NCBI RefSeq assembly: GCF_014649395.1
Contig: NZ_BMSY01000002.1
Location: forward strand, 62,001-126,000
DNA: 64,000 nucleotides
Origin: Streptomyces aureoverticillatus
GTDB taxonomy: Bacteria > Actinomycetota > Actinomycetes > Streptomycetales > Streptomycetaceae
Reading direction: 5' to 3'
The position numbers were made by a program, and so were the translations under genes. Shown in pieces: positions 8,804-17,079 of the stretch (positions are counted from its first letter, which is position 1; each line of letters begins with the position of its first letter). The notes under the pieces are model-generated. The model was not told the DNA's origin, made no database searches, and saw only the letters and a program-made list of their open reading frames with translations.

Positions 8804-9652
8804 CTAACGCGCTTCAGAACTCCGCACCGTAAGAATCCGCACACTCCGCTCCCCCGAGTGCCCGTCCCGCCCGTGCCAACAGCGGTAGTTGTCGAGCACG
8901 AGAACGTCCCCCGAGTCGAGCCGGAAGCGCGGCAGGGCGGGTTCGAGGGCGTGCACGGCCCGCGTGAAGCGTTCCAGCATGGCGGCCACGTACGCCCCGT
9001 CGGGGTCGCGGTGCAGCGGCGCCGCGCCGTCCGTACGGCGGAAGACGCGGCGCCCGGTCCGCGTCCACTCCACGTGCCGCCCGACGCTCGGCGCCGCGGG
9101 CAGCCCGCGCAGGCCCGCCCACGCCCCGTACAGATCGACGTCGAAGCCGGTCAGGAAGGACCGCAGCTCCGGGTCGGCCGTCGCGAGCCCGTCCACGAAC
9201 CGGCCCGCGTCCAGCACGAAGGAGTGCCCGCCGGCCGGCGCGGGGCGCACGCACTGCACGAAGACGTAGTCCTCGTCGGGGTGGCGGCGCCTGCTGGGCA
9301 CGCCGCCGATGTCCACCCGCACGTCGAAGCTGTCGGCGTGCAGGTGGACGGGCCCGCCGTCCCGCGACGTACGCAGCCGCTGCGGGTACAGCTCGCGCAG
9401 CCGCGCGCCGAGCACCCGCGCGGCGGCGACGGTGAGCGTGTCACCGTCGGTGCCGTCGGTGCCATCGGTGCCGTCGCCGTACGCGGACAGCACGACGGCA
9501 CCGTGCTCGGCGAGCAGCGCGGGGGCCTCGGTCAGCTCCTCACCCGCGATCCGGGGCGGCTCGATGCCGTGTCCGGGCGCGGGTGCGGGTGCGGGGCCGC
9601 CGTCGGGGGCGGGGACGTACTCGGGCGCGGCGCCCGGGAGTTGATCGGTCAT
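8804..9652 (-). CDS. TauD/TfdA-family Fe(II)/2-oxoglutarate dioxygenase
   Basis: A 282-residue protein started at ATG 9652. The jelly-roll ligands are visible: an HxD motif in VHLHADSFDV, the distal His in NYRCWHGRDGHSG, and the 2-oxoglutarate-binding Arg in ERSVRILTVR. A short GTDGTDGTDGD repeat is inserted near the N-terminal third. Relatives hydroxylate small amino-acid-like substrates or sulfonates; the substrate here is unknown. It shares a strand with the MFS exporter, 33 bp downstream of it, and both face away from the metal-type ABC operon. By context I infer a tailoring step for the compound made by that locus. Confidence 0.82.
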   Translation of the reverse strand: MTDQLPGAAPEYVPAPDGGPAPAPAPGHGIEPPRIAGEELTEAPALLAEHGAVVLSAYGDGTDGTDGTDGDTLTVAAARVLGARLRELYPQRLRTSRDGGPVHLHADSFDVRVDIGGVPSRRRHPDEDYVFVQCVRPAPAGGHSFVLDAGRFVDGLATADPELRSFLTGFDVDLYGAWAGLRGLPAAPSVGRHVEWTRTGRRVFRRTDGAAPLHRDPDGAYVAAMLERFTRAVHALEPALPRFRLDSGDVLVLDNYRCWHGRDGHSGERSVRILTVRSSEAR

Positions 9653-9685
9653 GCGGTGACTCTCGCAGTCGAAGTACAGGTGCTC

Positions 9686-11206
9686 TTAGTCGTTCGGTAC
9701 GGTGCGGTCGGCCGCCGCATGCCGTGAGAACCCGCGGGCGCTCGGCACCAGCGCCGCCGCCGCGGGTGCCGCGAAGCACAGCACCGCGCACACCGCGAGC
9801 ACCGGCCGGGCCCCGAAGTGCTCGATGGCCGGGGCGATCAGGGCGAGGCCGAGGGGCGCGAGGCCGTAGGACAGCATGAAGTCGAGGGACGACACCCGGG
9901 CCAGCTTGTCGGGCTCGACCTCGCGCTGAGTGGCCGTGAACCAGGGCACGTTGAACAGCTCGATGCCGATCCCGGCCACCGCGTACGCGGCCACGACGAC
10001 CGCCCAGTGCACCGGGAGCAGCAGGCTGAGCGGCGCGAAGCCGTAGAGCCCGAGGCCCGCGAGGGCGGCCCAGCCCTGCGCGCGCGGGCGCCAGCGTGCG
10101 ACGACGACGGCACCGCCGAGGGCGCCCAGCGTGTACGCGGTCATGGCGGCGGCGAGGACGACCCCGGTGTCGTACTTGTCGCGGCTGACGAGCGGCAGCG
10201 CGACGCCGGTGGCCGAGTAGCCGGTGGAGATGACGACGGTCAGCGCGCCGAGCCCGGCGAGGAACCAGGGGTGGCGCCGCGCCTCGCGCAGCCCTTCGGC
10301 GAACTCCGCGAAGAAGGAGGGGCGTCGGCGGGGTACGTCACCGGCGTCGGTGGCCCGCGCCCCAGCACCGTCCGCGCCCCCGGCCTCCGCGACCGCCGCC
10401 TCCGCGACCGCGGTCCGCGGGCGGCGCGTTCCCGGCCCCGGCACCAGCGCCGCCACCAGCCACAGCACCCCGATGCCGAGCAGCAGCACCCAGGTGTCGA
10501 GGACCACGGCGAGCAGCGCGGTGAGCGAGGGGCCGGAGAGGGTGGTGGCCCGTACGGACAGGGTCATCGCGGCGTTCGCGGCCTGCCGCCGGTCCTCGTC
10601 GACGACTTCGGCGGTGAGCGCCTGGAAGGCGGGGCGGCACGCGCCCTGGCCCGCGCCCGCGACGACGGCGGCGGCCAGCATCAGGGGGAGGGAGCGCCCG
10701 AGGCCGACGGCGAGGAGCGGGGTCGCGGCGGCGGCGGACAGGCCCGCCCAGAGGACGACGCCGCGCCGCGAGTAGCGGTCGGCGAGGACGCCGCCGACGG
10801 CGACGGCGACCAGGAAGCCCGCGGTGCGGGCGGCGAGCAGCAGGCCGAGGGTCGCCGCGCCGATGGTGCGGTCGAGCACGGCGAGGCCGAGCACGAAGGG
10901 CAGGGCCCAGGTCGCGAGCCCGGACGCGGTGGTCCCGGACCACAGCCGCAGAAACGCGACGTCACGCAGGACGCCGCGCCCCCGCCGGGCCCCGTCCCCG
11001 TCCCCGCCTCCGTCGGCACCCTCTTCGGCGGCGCCCCCGGCACCCTCCTTGGCAGCGCCAGGCGCACCCTCCTCGGCGGCGCCAGGCGCACCCCCCGCAG
11101 CCCCCTCACCCCGTGCGGCCTCCGGCACCGACCCCGACTCCCGCGAGTCCCCCCGGGTGCCCGAGGCCCCCTCGGCCTCCCCCGCCCGTATCGGCGTAGT
11201 CGCCAC
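9686..11206 (-). CDS. MFS exporter, EntS-like
   Basis: About 506 residues from GTG 11206, which has AGAGGAG at good spacing; a GTG at 11215 adds three residues but abuts the ribosome site. Residues 1-75 are a Gly/Ala/Glu repeat tail (GAPGAAEEGAPGAAKEGAGG). Then come about twelve membrane segments beginning LRDVAFLRLWSGTTASGLATW, with the loop GGVLADRYSRRGVV. This is the MFS_3 branch that includes the enterobactin exporter EntS and metallophore efflux proteins. A central cytosolic insert of about 45 residues is low complexity. It is divergent from the FecB-type gene across a Fur/Zur-like palindrome, which suggests it secretes the ligand the ABC system takes back. Confidence 0.82.
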   Translation of the reverse strand: MATTPIRAGEAEGASGTRGDSRESGSVPEAARGEGAAGGAPGAAEEGAPGAAKEGAGGAAEEGADGGGDGDGARRGRGVLRDVAFLRLWSGTTASGLATWALPFVLGLAVLDRTIGAATLGLLLAARTAGFLVAVAVGGVLADRYSRRGVVLWAGLSAAAATPLLAVGLGRSLPLMLAAAVVAGAGQGACRPAFQALTAEVVDEDRRQAANAAMTLSVRATTLSGPSLTALLAVVLDTWVLLLGIGVLWLVAALVPGPGTRRPRTAVAEAAVAEAGGADGAGARATDAGDVPRRRPSFFAEFAEGLREARRHPWFLAGLGALTVVISTGYSATGVALPLVSRDKYDTGVVLAAAMTAYTLGALGGAVVVARWRPRAQGWAALAGLGLYGFAPLSLLLPVHWAVVVAAYAVAGIGIELFNVPWFTATQREVEPDKLARVSSLDFMLSYGLAPLGLALIAPAIEHFGARPVLAVCAVLCFAAPAAAALVPSARGFSRHAAADRTVPND

Positions 11207-11373
11207 GTCACGCACTCCTCTCCAGTCGCCCGCCCGGGCCCCAGCACAGGCCCCGTACGGATCTCGAAATCGTTATGCGCCCCCGCTACGTCGCCCAACA
11301 GCCTTGTGAATCAAGTCCGTTGACCGTGTCCGGCGAGCCGCCGCCGTCCGGCGGAGCGCGCCCCGAGAGCCGC

Positions 11374-11394
11374 TAATGAAAATGATTGCCATTA
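11374..11394. promoter_or_regulatory. Fur/Zur-type operator palindrome
   Basis: A 21-bp inverted repeat centred on 11384 with left arm TAATGAAAAT and right arm ATTGCCATTA; 8 of 10 arm positions are complementary. The core TGAAAATGATTGCCA matches my memory of the published Streptomyces Zur box (TGaaAatgatTttCA). It differs from the DtxR/DmdR iron box (TTAGGTTAGGCTAACCTAA). It lies in the divergent spacer, 40 bp before the FecB-like ATG and about 170 bp from the exporter start, an AT-rich spot in very GC-rich DNA. Confidence 0.7.
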
Positions 11395-11433
11395 CAGTAC
11401 CCTTATCGCGTCCCACCCCAGACCGGAGGTCCC

Positions 11434-12483
11434 ATGCGCCACCGCCACCCCGCCCGCGTCGGCATAGCCGCCCTCGCCCTCGCCCTGACGGCCGTCGGCT
11501 GTTCGTCGTCCGACGGCAGCGGCTCCGCGTCCGACGACAAGGCGTCCGCCCGCGAGACGAACGTCACGAGCTGCGGCCGGAAGCTGAGCTTCGACGGCCC
11601 GCCCGAGCGCGCCGTGGCCCTCGACCAGTCCTCGACCGAGGTGCTGCTCGAACTCGGCCTCCAGGACCGCATGGCCGGCACGTCCAACCTGAAGACGAAG
11701 ATCGCGCCGGAGTACAAGTCGGCGTACGACAAGGTGAAGGTGCTCAGCCCGAAGATCCTCACCAGCGAGCAACTGCGCGCCGCCACCCCGGACTTCGCGC
11801 TCGGCGGCTTCACGGACTACTTCACCAAGGACCGCGTCGGCACCCGCGAGGAGCTCGCGGACCTCGACCTGCCGACGTTCGTGAGCGCCGTGGACTGCCC
11901 CAAGCAGAACGCCTCCGGCGCGGGCAAGAAGGCGGCCGGGAAGACCAAGTCGCCCTTCGACCTGCTGTTCCAGGACTACGAGGACCTCGGCAGGATCTTC
12001 GGCGTCGAGAAGCGCGCCGCGAAACTCGTCAAGGACCAGCGGGCGACGCTCACCAAGGCGGCCAAGACCGCGGACCGGGTCAAGGGCGAGCCCAGCGTGG
12101 TCTGGCTGTACTCCGTCTACGGCGACACCCCGTACGTCGCGGGCAGGAGCGCGATCCCCAGCGAGATGAGCCGCACCGTCGGCGCGAAGAACGCCTTCGA
12201 CGACCTCGACGAGGACTGGCCGACCGTCACCTGGGAGCAGATCGCCGAACGTGACCCGGACTTCATCGTGATCGGTGATCTGTCCGAGCGCGGCAAGCCG
12301 GGCGACAGCGCGGCCGACAAGCTCAAGGCGATCCGCGCGAACCCGGTGATGTCGAAGCTCGCGGCCGTGGAGAAGAAGCGGTTCATCACGATCCCGGGCA
12401 CGGAGATGGATCCCTCGGTCCGCACGGTCAGCGCGCTGCCCCGGCTCACGGCGGGGATGAAGGACCTCGGGTATGTCCGCTAG
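11434..12483 (+). CDS. FecB/BtuF-type metal-chelate-binding lipoprotein
   Basis: A 349-residue class III substrate-binding protein. ATG 11434 follows GGAGG. A signal peptide ends at the lipobox LTAVGC (Cys 23). The mature protein carries the family blocks PERAVALDQSSTEVLLELGLQDRMAG, DFALGGFTDYF, SVVWLYSVYGDTPYVAG and TWEQIAERDPDFIVIGD. Relatives bind ferri-siderophores, cobalamin, haem or other metal chelates outside the membrane. It is the first gene of a tightly packed operon of at least seven genes and is directly downstream of a Zur-like box. Its 3' end overlaps the permease by 11 bp. Confidence 0.9.
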   Translation: MRHRHPARVGIAALALALTAVGCSSSDGSGSASDDKASARETNVTSCGRKLSFDGPPERAVALDQSSTEVLLELGLQDRMAGTSNLKTKIAPEYKSAYDKVKVLSPKILTSEQLRAATPDFALGGFTDYFTKDRVGTREELADLDLPTFVSAVDCPKQNASGAGKKAAGKTKSPFDLLFQDYEDLGRIFGVEKRAAKLVKDQRATLTKAAKTADRVKGEPSVVWLYSVYGDTPYVAGRSAIPSEMSRTVGAKNAFDDLDEDWPTVTWEQIAERDPDFIVIGDLSERGKPGDSAADKLKAIRANPVMSKLAAVEKKRFITIPGTEMDPSVRTVSALPRLTAGMKDLGYVR

Positions 12484-13642
12484 CCCGGACGCCGTCGGCG
12501 TTCCGGCGAAATCCGGGGCGCGGGCCGCGCTCGGCGCCGTGGACCTGCTGCACCCGTCGGCGCGGGGCGGCGCCCCGGCCGGGAAGGCGGTGTCCGCTGC
12601 CGTCCCGGCCGCCGGGCGCCGTTCCCGGCTGTCCCCGCTGGCTCCGGTCGGCCTCTTCCTGCTCTGCGGCGTCGCCCTCGTCCTCTCCCTCGCCGCGTCC
12701 GTACGCATCGGCACCACCGATGTCTCGTACGCCGACGTGGCGCGCACCGCCGGTTTCCATCTGGGCCTGGACGTCGAGCCGTTGCCGCGGCTCGTGGACT
12801 CGCTGATCTGGGAGCTGCGGGTGCCGCGCGTGCTGATGGCGGCGCTGGTGGGGGCCTCGCTCGCGGTGTGCGGCGCGGCACTTCAGGCCATCACGCGGAA
12901 CGCGCTCGCGGATCCCTATCTGCTCGGCATCTCCTCGGGGGCGTCGACGGGCGCGGTCACGGTGGTCGTGCTCGGCGTCGGGTCGGCCTCGCTCGGGGTG
13001 ACGGGCGGCGCGTTCGTGGGCGCGATGGTGTCGTTCGGGCTGCTGATGCTGCTGCTCAGGAAGGGCGGCCTGGACTCGGTCCGGGTGGTGCTGACCGGTG
13101 TGGTGGTGTCGCAGCTCTTCACGGCGCTGACCTCGCTGGTCCTGATGGCGTCCGGCGACTCGGAGGCGATCAGGGCGATCACGCAGTGGCTGCTCGGCTC
13201 GATGGCCCCGGCGCGCTGGGACACGACGGCGGTGACGGCCGCGGTGACGGCGGTGGGGCTGCTCGTCCTGTGGCTCAACTCGGCCGCCCTGGACGGTTTC
13301 TCGTTCGGCGCGGACACGGCGTCGTCGCTCGGTGTGGACGTCCGTACGACGCGGTGGGTGCTGCTCGTGGTGACGTCGCTGATGACGGCGGTGGCGGTGG
13401 CGTCCGTGGGCGCCATCGGGTTCGTCGGCCTGATCGTGCCGCACGGCGTGCGGTTCCTCGTCGGGCCGCTGCACCGACTGCTGCTTCCGCTGTCGGCGCT
13501 GGTCGGCGCGGTGTTCCTGGTGTGGACGGACGCGCTCGCGCGGGTGGCGTTCGCCCCGCAGGAGGTGCCCGTCGGGGTGTTCACCGCGCTGCTCGGCGTG
13601 CCGCTGTTCCTGCTGGTGCTGCGCAAGCGGGGTGAGCTGTGA
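12473..13642 (+). CDS. FecCD-type permease of the metal-chelate importer
   Basis: 389 residues from ATG 12473, overlapping the binding-protein gene. A 50-residue Ala/Gly-rich cytosolic leader is followed by about ten membrane helices. Family marks include LIWELRVPRVLMAALVGASL, AVCGAALQAITRNALADPYLLGISSGAS and VGAIGFVGLIVPHGVRFLVGP (coupling region to the ATPase). A single permease gene implies a homodimer, as in BtuC. It joins the FecE-like gene through a GTGA overlap. Confidence 0.92.
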   Translation: MSASPDAVGVPAKSGARAALGAVDLLHPSARGGAPAGKAVSAAVPAAGRRSRLSPLAPVGLFLLCGVALVLSLAASVRIGTTDVSYADVARTAGFHLGLDVEPLPRLVDSLIWELRVPRVLMAALVGASLAVCGAALQAITRNALADPYLLGISSGASTGAVTVVVLGVGSASLGVTGGAFVGAMVSFGLLMLLLRKGGLDSVRVVLTGVVVSQLFTALTSLVLMASGDSEAIRAITQWLLGSMAPARWDTTAVTAAVTAVGLLVLWLNSAALDGFSFGADTASSLGVDVRTTRWVLLVVTSLMTAVAVASVGAIGFVGLIVPHGVRFLVGPLHRLLLPLSALVGAVFLVWTDALARVAFAPQEVPVGVFTALLGVPLFLLVLRKRGEL

Positions 13643-14418
13643 GGATCACCGCGGAAGGGCTCGGCTGGTCCGTCGCGGGCAAGCGCGTCGTCGCCGACGT
13701 GAACCTGGACGTCGCGCCGGGCGAAACCGTCGGCCTGATCGGCCCGAACGGCTCGGGCAAGTCCTCGCTGCTGCGCTGCCTCGCGGGGCTGCGGGCGCCG
13801 ACGGCGGGCTCCGTCGCGTACGACCGGGAGCCGATCCGGCGGTGGGGCCCGCGCCGGGTCGCCCGGCACATCGCCTTCGTGGAACAGGCCGCCGACACCG
13901 AGAGCGATCTGCGGGTCGCCGACGTGGTGAGCCTCGGCCGCACCCCGTTCGGCGACCGGTGGCGCGGCCTCGGCGCGCACGACCGGGCCGTCGTGGACGC
14001 CGCGCTTGCCCGGCTCGGCCTCACCGAGCTGCGCGAGCGGCCCTGGAAGGCACTGTCGGGCGGTGAGCGCCAGCGCGCCCACATCGCGCGTGCCCTGGCC
14101 CAGCAGCCGTACGCGATCCTGCTCGACGAACCCACCAACCACCTCGACGTGAAGCACCAGTTGGAGCTGCTCGACCTGCTCGCGGGCACCGACCAGACCG
14201 TCCTGGTGGCCCTGCACGACCTGTCGCTGGCCGCCCGCTACTGCGACCGGCTGCTCCTGATGCACGGCGGCCGCCTCGTCGCCGACGGCCCCCCGAAGGA
14301 CGTCCTGACGCCGCGGCTGCTCGCCGAGGTCTTCGAGGTCGACGCGGAGACGGGCCCGGACTCCCTCGGCCACCTCACGGTCGCCTACCGCGGCGTGGTC
14401 GCTCCCTCGCAGCCCTGA
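13639..14418 (+). CDS. FecE-type ATPase of the metal-chelate importer
   Basis: 259 residues from GTG 13639. Walker A is GPNGSGKSSLLRCL, the signature LSGGERQRAHIARAL, Walker B AILLDEPTNHLDV, followed by the switch His in VALHDLSLAARYC. This is the pattern of siderophore/haem/cobalamin import ATPases. It energises the FecCD-type permease encoded just before it. A 38-bp spacer containing the direct repeat CCGTACAGA leads to the methyltransferase-like gene, so import and the following enzymes are probably one transcript. Confidence 0.93.
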   Translation: MRITAEGLGWSVAGKRVVADVNLDVAPGETVGLIGPNGSGKSSLLRCLAGLRAPTAGSVAYDREPIRRWGPRRVARHIAFVEQAADTESDLRVADVVSLGRTPFGDRWRGLGAHDRAVVDAALARLGLTELRERPWKALSGGERQRAHIARALAQQPYAILLDEPTNHLDVKHQLELLDLLAGTDQTVLVALHDLSLAARYCDRLLLMHGGRLVADGPPKDVLTPRLLAEVFEVDAETGPDSLGHLTVAYRGVVAPSQP

Positions 14419-14456
14419 CCCCGTACAGATCATTCCCGTACAGACAAGGACCCTTG

Positions 14457-15200
14457 ATGGACCCCACGGCCACCGGCCCCGACCTGCTGCGGCAGCTGCC
14501 GCCGCCGCTGCCCGCCGACCGGATCATCGCCCTCAACCAGCCGAAGGGCGACCTGCACAGCACGCGTACGTACGAGTGGAACGGCTGGACCTTCGATGTG
14601 CCGCCCGGCGTCTTCCTGCCCGGGTGGACCAGCCGGCTGATCCACGAGCGGCTCCTCGACGGCCGCATCGAGACGCGGGGCCTGCGCTACGGCGCGATGG
14701 GCGCCGGGCTCGGCGTCGAAGCCGTCGCCGCCGGGGCGCGCGGCGCCCGCGAGATCTACGCGATGGACGTGCACGCCGAGAGCGTCGCCGCGGCCGCCCG
14801 GCACTACGCCCGGCTGGTCGGCGAGCGCCCGGGCACCGCGTTCCTGCCCGCCGCGGGCGACCTCTTCGAGGGCCTGCCCGCCGATGCCCGGCTCGACGTC
14901 GTCACCTTCAACCCGCCCGCGGTCAGCCGGACCGTGAGCGCCGACCCCGACGTCGTACGCAACACCTGCGTCGGCGCGCCCCTGCTCGCGCGGTTCTTCG
15001 CACAGCTCGCCGAGCGGGAGCTGCTCGCGTCCGACGGCGCGGTGTACGTGATCGTCTCGAACACCGCCGACCTGCGCACGATCGTGCGGGACGCGCAGGA
15101 CCGGGGCTTCACGCCGAGCGTCGAGTACGTCCGCGACTGGCGCGACGGCGTGCTCACCTTCCTCTTCAAGTTCCAGCTCACCCGTGGAGACCTTTCGTGA
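14457..15200 (+). CDS. Class I methyltransferase-like protein (PrmC/HemK-related) in the metal operon
   Basis: 247 residues. ATG 14457 is chosen over TTG 14454 because AAGGA ends six bases before it. Residues about 75-100 form a Rossmann SAM site (RYGAMGAGLGVEAVAAGAR, then IYAMDVHAESVAAAARH), although the usual acidic first residue of the glycine loop is replaced. The catalytic motif reads TFNPPAVSR where PrmC/HemK enzymes have NPPY. The Tyr-to-Ala change suggests a different methyl acceptor or a different reaction. Its stop overlaps the DUF364 gene (GTGA). Function unknown; context suggests a step in making or altering a small metal ligand. Confidence 0.72.
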   Translation: MDPTATGPDLLRQLPPPLPADRIIALNQPKGDLHSTRTYEWNGWTFDVPPGVFLPGWTSRLIHERLLDGRIETRGLRYGAMGAGLGVEAVAAGARGAREIYAMDVHAESVAAAARHYARLVGERPGTAFLPAAGDLFEGLPADARLDVVTFNPPAVSRTVSADPDVVRNTCVGAPLLARFFAQLAERELLASDGAVYVIVSNTADLRTIVRDAQDRGFTPSVEYVRDWRDGVLTFLFKFQLTRGDLS

Positions 15201-16018
15201 AGAACGTCGACGAACTTCTGACCGCCGTACTCGCCGGGGAACTCGGCCCGGACCCGGCCGAGTTGACGGCCACCAGCGTGTTCTGGATCCACCACGGCAC
15301 CCGCCTCGCGGGCGGCGACGTCACCTACCTCAACCAGTACGTCCTCACCCGTGTCGGCGGCTCCTTCGGGGGCTGCGCCTTCGAGGCGGGCGAGATCGAC
15401 CCCTCGATATGCAAGGACGCGTCCGGCAGCCCGCTCGGCACGCTGCTGCGCGAGGCGCCCCGGCCGCTGCAAATGGCCGCCCTCGACGCCTACTTGGCGG
15501 CCGTGCTGCCGCACCGCGAGGCGCCCGACGCCGAAGCCGTGACGCTGCCCGCGGGGCCGCCGGAGGTCCGCGCCGTGGCGCGGGACGCGGCCATCGCGGG
15601 CCTCCTCGACATCGAGCGCGGCACCAAGGTCGCGCTGATCGGCGTCGTCAACCCGCTCGTCGCCGCCATCCGCGAGCGCGGCGGCGACCCGCTGCCCTGC
15701 GACTTCAACCTGCGTACGACCCAGTGGGGCGACCCCGTCAGCACCGACATGCACGAGGTCCTCGACGCCGCCGACGCCGTCGTCGCCACCGGCATGACGC
15801 TCAGCAACGGCACCTTCGACACGATCCTCGCCCGCTGTCGCGAGCGCGGTGTGCCGCTGATCATGTACGCCCAGTCCGGCAGCGCGGTGGCGCGGGCGTT
15901 CCTCGGCGCCGGTGTGACCGCGCTGTCCGCGGAGCCGTTCCCGTTCTCGCAGTTCAGCGCCGAGCCGACGGCTCTGTACCGGTACCGGGGGGCGCCGGAC
16001 ACGAAGGGCGGGGCGTGA
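15197..16018 (+). CDS. DUF4213/DUF364-type 'putative heavy-metal chelation' Rossmann protein
   Basis: 273 residues from GTG 15197 (GGAGA seven bases before it). An N-terminal enolase-N-like region (residues 1-110; GGSFGGCAFEAGEIDPSICK) precedes a Rossmann-like half with KVALIGVVNPLVAAIRERG and later ADAVVATGMTLSNGTFDTIL. The order and motifs match the DUF4213-DUF364 architecture, which Pfam describes as putative heavy-metal chelation and which often sits beside metal ABC transporters. No enzymatic role is established. It is translationally coupled to the methyltransferase-like gene before it and the kinase after it (GTGA). The family call is from memory of its motifs. Confidence 0.7.
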   Translation: MKNVDELLTAVLAGELGPDPAELTATSVFWIHHGTRLAGGDVTYLNQYVLTRVGGSFGGCAFEAGEIDPSICKDASGSPLGTLLREAPRPLQMAALDAYLAAVLPHREAPDAEAVTLPAGPPEVRAVARDAAIAGLLDIERGTKVALIGVVNPLVAAIRERGGDPLPCDFNLRTTQWGDPVSTDMHEVLDAADAVVATGMTLSNGTFDTILARCRERGVPLIMYAQSGSAVARAFLGAGVTALSAEPFPFSQFSAEPTALYRYRGAPDTKGGA

Positions 16019-17079
16019 GCGCCGAGGAGGCCACCGGCACCGGGCACGCGGCGTGCCACCACGGCGAGATCCTCCAGGGCGTCTTCCTCGACGAGCGCGG
16101 ACGGCGCCGCGCGGGCCTGGTCACGCTGCCGCTCGCCGGACTCGGCACCCGGGCGGAGTTCGTACGCCGCCCGGGCGCCGAGGACGTCACCGTGGTCCCC
16201 GCCGACCGCACCAAGGCGCTGCGCGCCGCCACGTACGCCATGGCCGAGTGCGCCATGCACTGCCAGGAACCGCTGTGCGGCGGCGAGTTGAGGCTGACCG
16301 GTGACATCCCGGTGGGCCTCGGCATGGGCTCGTCGAGCAGCGACGTGATCGCGGCGGTGCGCGCGGTCGCCGACGCCTTCGGCGTGCGCCTGGCGCCGGA
16401 GGCCGTCGCGCGGCTCGCGGTGCGCGCCGAGCGGGCGTCGGACCCGCTGATGCTGGATGGCCGCCCACTCCTTTTCGCCCAGCGCGAGGGCCGGGTCCTT
16501 GAGGAGCTCGGGGCCGCGCTGCCGCCCGCGGTCGTCGTCGGCTGCGCGCTCGGCGGCGGGCGGCCCGTGGACACGCTGGCCCTCCCGGCCCACGGGTACG
16601 ACGACGAGGACGTACGCGCCTACGAGCGGCTGCGGGACGTGCTGCGGAGCGCCGTCGCCACCGCCGACCCGGTGCTGCTCGGCCACGTCGCGACCGAGAG
16701 TGCCCGGCGCAGCCAACGCGTGCTGCCGCACGAGGAGTTCGGGGAGCTCACGGCCATCGCGGGCCGGGTCGGCGCGGTGGGGGTGCAGGTCGCGCACAGC
16801 GGCAATGTGGCGGGGCTGCTGTTCGACCCGGCGGCGCCGGACCTGCGCGGGCGGCTGCGCCGCTGCTCCCAGGCGCTGACGGCGACGGGCATCCCCGTCA
16901 CGTACACCTTCGCGACGAACCCGCACGGCGCCACCCTGCCCGACCGACCCCGTCCGCCCTCCCCCAGCACCAGTTCACCCACCAGCGAGGAGCCCCTGCA
17001 TGGACGAGCACATCGCGGAAGCGATCGGCCGCCCCGACCTGATACGTGTCGACGACCGGCTCATCTGCCTGCGCTTTGA
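16015..17079 (+). CDS. GHMP kinase, PduX-like (L-threonine/serine kinase type)
   Basis: 354 residues from GTG 16015. Motif 1 is HHGEILQGVF (about 14-23), as in PduX-type threonine kinases. The ATP loop is GDIPVGLGMGSSSSDV (about 97-112), and motif 3 is GVQVAHSGNVAGLLF (about 259). PduX phosphorylates free L-threonine for cobamide assembly; related kinases act on other hydroxy-amino acids. The reading frame runs 80 bp into the next gene, and the last 45 residues are Pro/Arg/Ser-rich and unlike the family, so the functional end is about residue 310. Context with a cysteine-synthase-like enzyme suggests it activates a hydroxyl as phosphate for later replacement (inference). Confidence 0.78.
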   Translation: MSAEEATGTGHAACHHGEILQGVFLDERGRRRAGLVTLPLAGLGTRAEFVRRPGAEDVTVVPADRTKALRAATYAMAECAMHCQEPLCGGELRLTGDIPVGLGMGSSSSDVIAAVRAVADAFGVRLAPEAVARLAVRAERASDPLMLDGRPLLFAQREGRVLEELGAALPPAVVVGCALGGGRPVDTLALPAHGYDDEDVRAYERLRDVLRSAVATADPVLLGHVATESARRSQRVLPHEEFGELTAIAGRVGAVGVQVAHSGNVAGLLFDPAAPDLRGRLRRCSQALTATGIPVTYTFATNPHGATLPDRPRPPSPSTSSPTSEEPLHGRAHRGSDRPPRPDTCRRPAHLPAL

